DNA of 61,450 nt from JADHZC01 sp964409505. GTDB lineage: Bacteria; Pseudomonadota; Alphaproteobacteria; Rickettsiales; Rickettsiaceae. Of this stretch, positions 61,182-61,450 are shown piece after piece. Positions within the stretch are counted from its first letter, which is position 1. Each line of letters opens with the position of its first letter. Made by a program: the position numbers and the translations under genes. The stretch is from positions 1-61,450 of the forward strand of contig CAYPDK010000007.1 of NCBI GenBank assembly GCA_964409505.1, in the 5' to 3' direction. The notes under the pieces were generated by a model. That model did no database searches. It was not told the DNA's origin and worked only from the letters and a program-made list of their open reading frames with translations.

Positions 61182-61450
61182 ATAAGATCCTTAAATTTTG
61201 TTCCACAATACTAGTATCGCTATAAGAGTATTTTTTACCTCTTATTTCTTGATAATGCTCATGTCCCTTTCCAGCAATAAGAAATATATCTCCTTTTCTT
61301 AAAAGTGATATAGCATATTTAATGCCCTCCTCTCTACTATCAAATTCTGTAAAAGAAGTATAATTTTCACTAATACCACAAATAATCTCACGTCTTATAG
61401 AAGCTGGGTCTTCAAATCTTGGATTATCATCCGTGATAATTATAAAGTCA
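61174..61450 (-). CDS. murE: UDP-MurNAc-tripeptide synthetase MurE, C-terminal part (cut by window edge)
   Basis: The last 91 codons of a Mur ligase run from the window edge to a TAG at 61174-61176. The segment FIIITDDNPRFEDPASIRREI is the DNPR motif region of MurE, where the arginine contacts meso-diaminopimelate. GDIFLIAGKGHEHYQEIRGKK is the typical C-terminal segment. MurE adds the third amino acid, and the DNPR context suggests mDAP rather than lysine. The 5' part lies outside the window. Confidence 0.92.
   Translation of the reverse strand, partial: DFIIITDDNPRFEDPASIRREIICGISENYTSFTEFDSREEGIKYAISLLRKGDIFLIAGKGHEHYQEIRGKKYSYSDTSIVEQNLRILYG

Noticed and set aside
1..61450. CRISPR arrays, toxin-antitoxin pairs, insertion sequences, rRNA genes
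   Set aside because: Scanned for regularly spaced repeats, transposase or antitoxin motifs and rRNA signatures and found none. The short repeats present are isolated duplications.

Overview
The window is an AT-rich bacterial chromosome segment, most likely from an obligate intracellular alphaproteobacterium of the order Rickettsiales (Midichloriaceae-like or Rickettsiaceae-like; I do not name a genus). The reasons are a Tlc-type ATP/ADP translocase, a Sca-like autotransporter, remnants of an RcGTA-type gene transfer agent, adk between secY and rpsM, a thioredoxin-reductase-like ferredoxin-NADP reductase, long noncoding stretches and very low G+C. TGA is a normal stop here (for example at the end of rplP).

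Layout. 1-1216: a possible small secreted peptide gene (minus strand), a UbiK/BMFP-like coiled-coil protein and noncoding DNA. 1217-4606: the sdhCDAB operon on the minus strand with a recognisable promoter. 4747-7685: glyQ-glyS, minus strand. 7970-8848: a D,D-carboxypeptidase. 9210-24189: tuf followed by a nearly complete S10-spc-alpha ribosomal protein supercluster (rpsJ to rplQ, with secY, adk and rpoA) ending in an overlapping rpsT; rpmD is missing and a 248-base gap with a perfect palindrome separates rpsC from rplP. 24276-35986: ferredoxin-NADP reductase, autotransporter, monothiol glutaredoxin, nth, mutL, ABC exporter, nadK, rnj and tig, then tRNA-Leu(UAG). 36243-38734: two tandem paralogous Bcr/CflA-type MFS transporters. 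38901-43425: a seven-gene GTA/HK97-type block (prohead protease, capsid, connector, head closure, tail terminator, DUF2460, DUF2163), followed by a candidate 58-residue ORF, a DUF2335 membrane protein and ubiD. 45657-46754: about 1.1 kb with no gene but several repeats and hairpins. 46755-52675: rplT-rpmI, tlc, dnaB, trxB and an AEC-family transporter. 53063-57202: rplY-pth-ychF, a third MFS transporter and ruvC. 57305-61450: gltA and the mraY-murF-murE peptidoglycan genes, murE cut by the window edge.

How it fits together. The bacterium keeps a respiratory TCA branch (citrate synthase, succinate dehydrogenase) and quinone maintenance (UbiD, possibly UbiK) while also importing host ATP through Tlc. 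It retains cytoplasmic and membrane steps of peptidoglycan synthesis plus a carboxypeptidase. Three MFS carriers, an AEC carrier and an ABC exporter point to heavy exchange with the host. The phage-derived block has no integrase, lysis, terminase or portal gene beside it and is as AT-rich as its neighbours, so it looks like a long-resident, partly dispersed GTA rather than an active prophage. No CRISPR array, rRNA or insertion sequence was seen.
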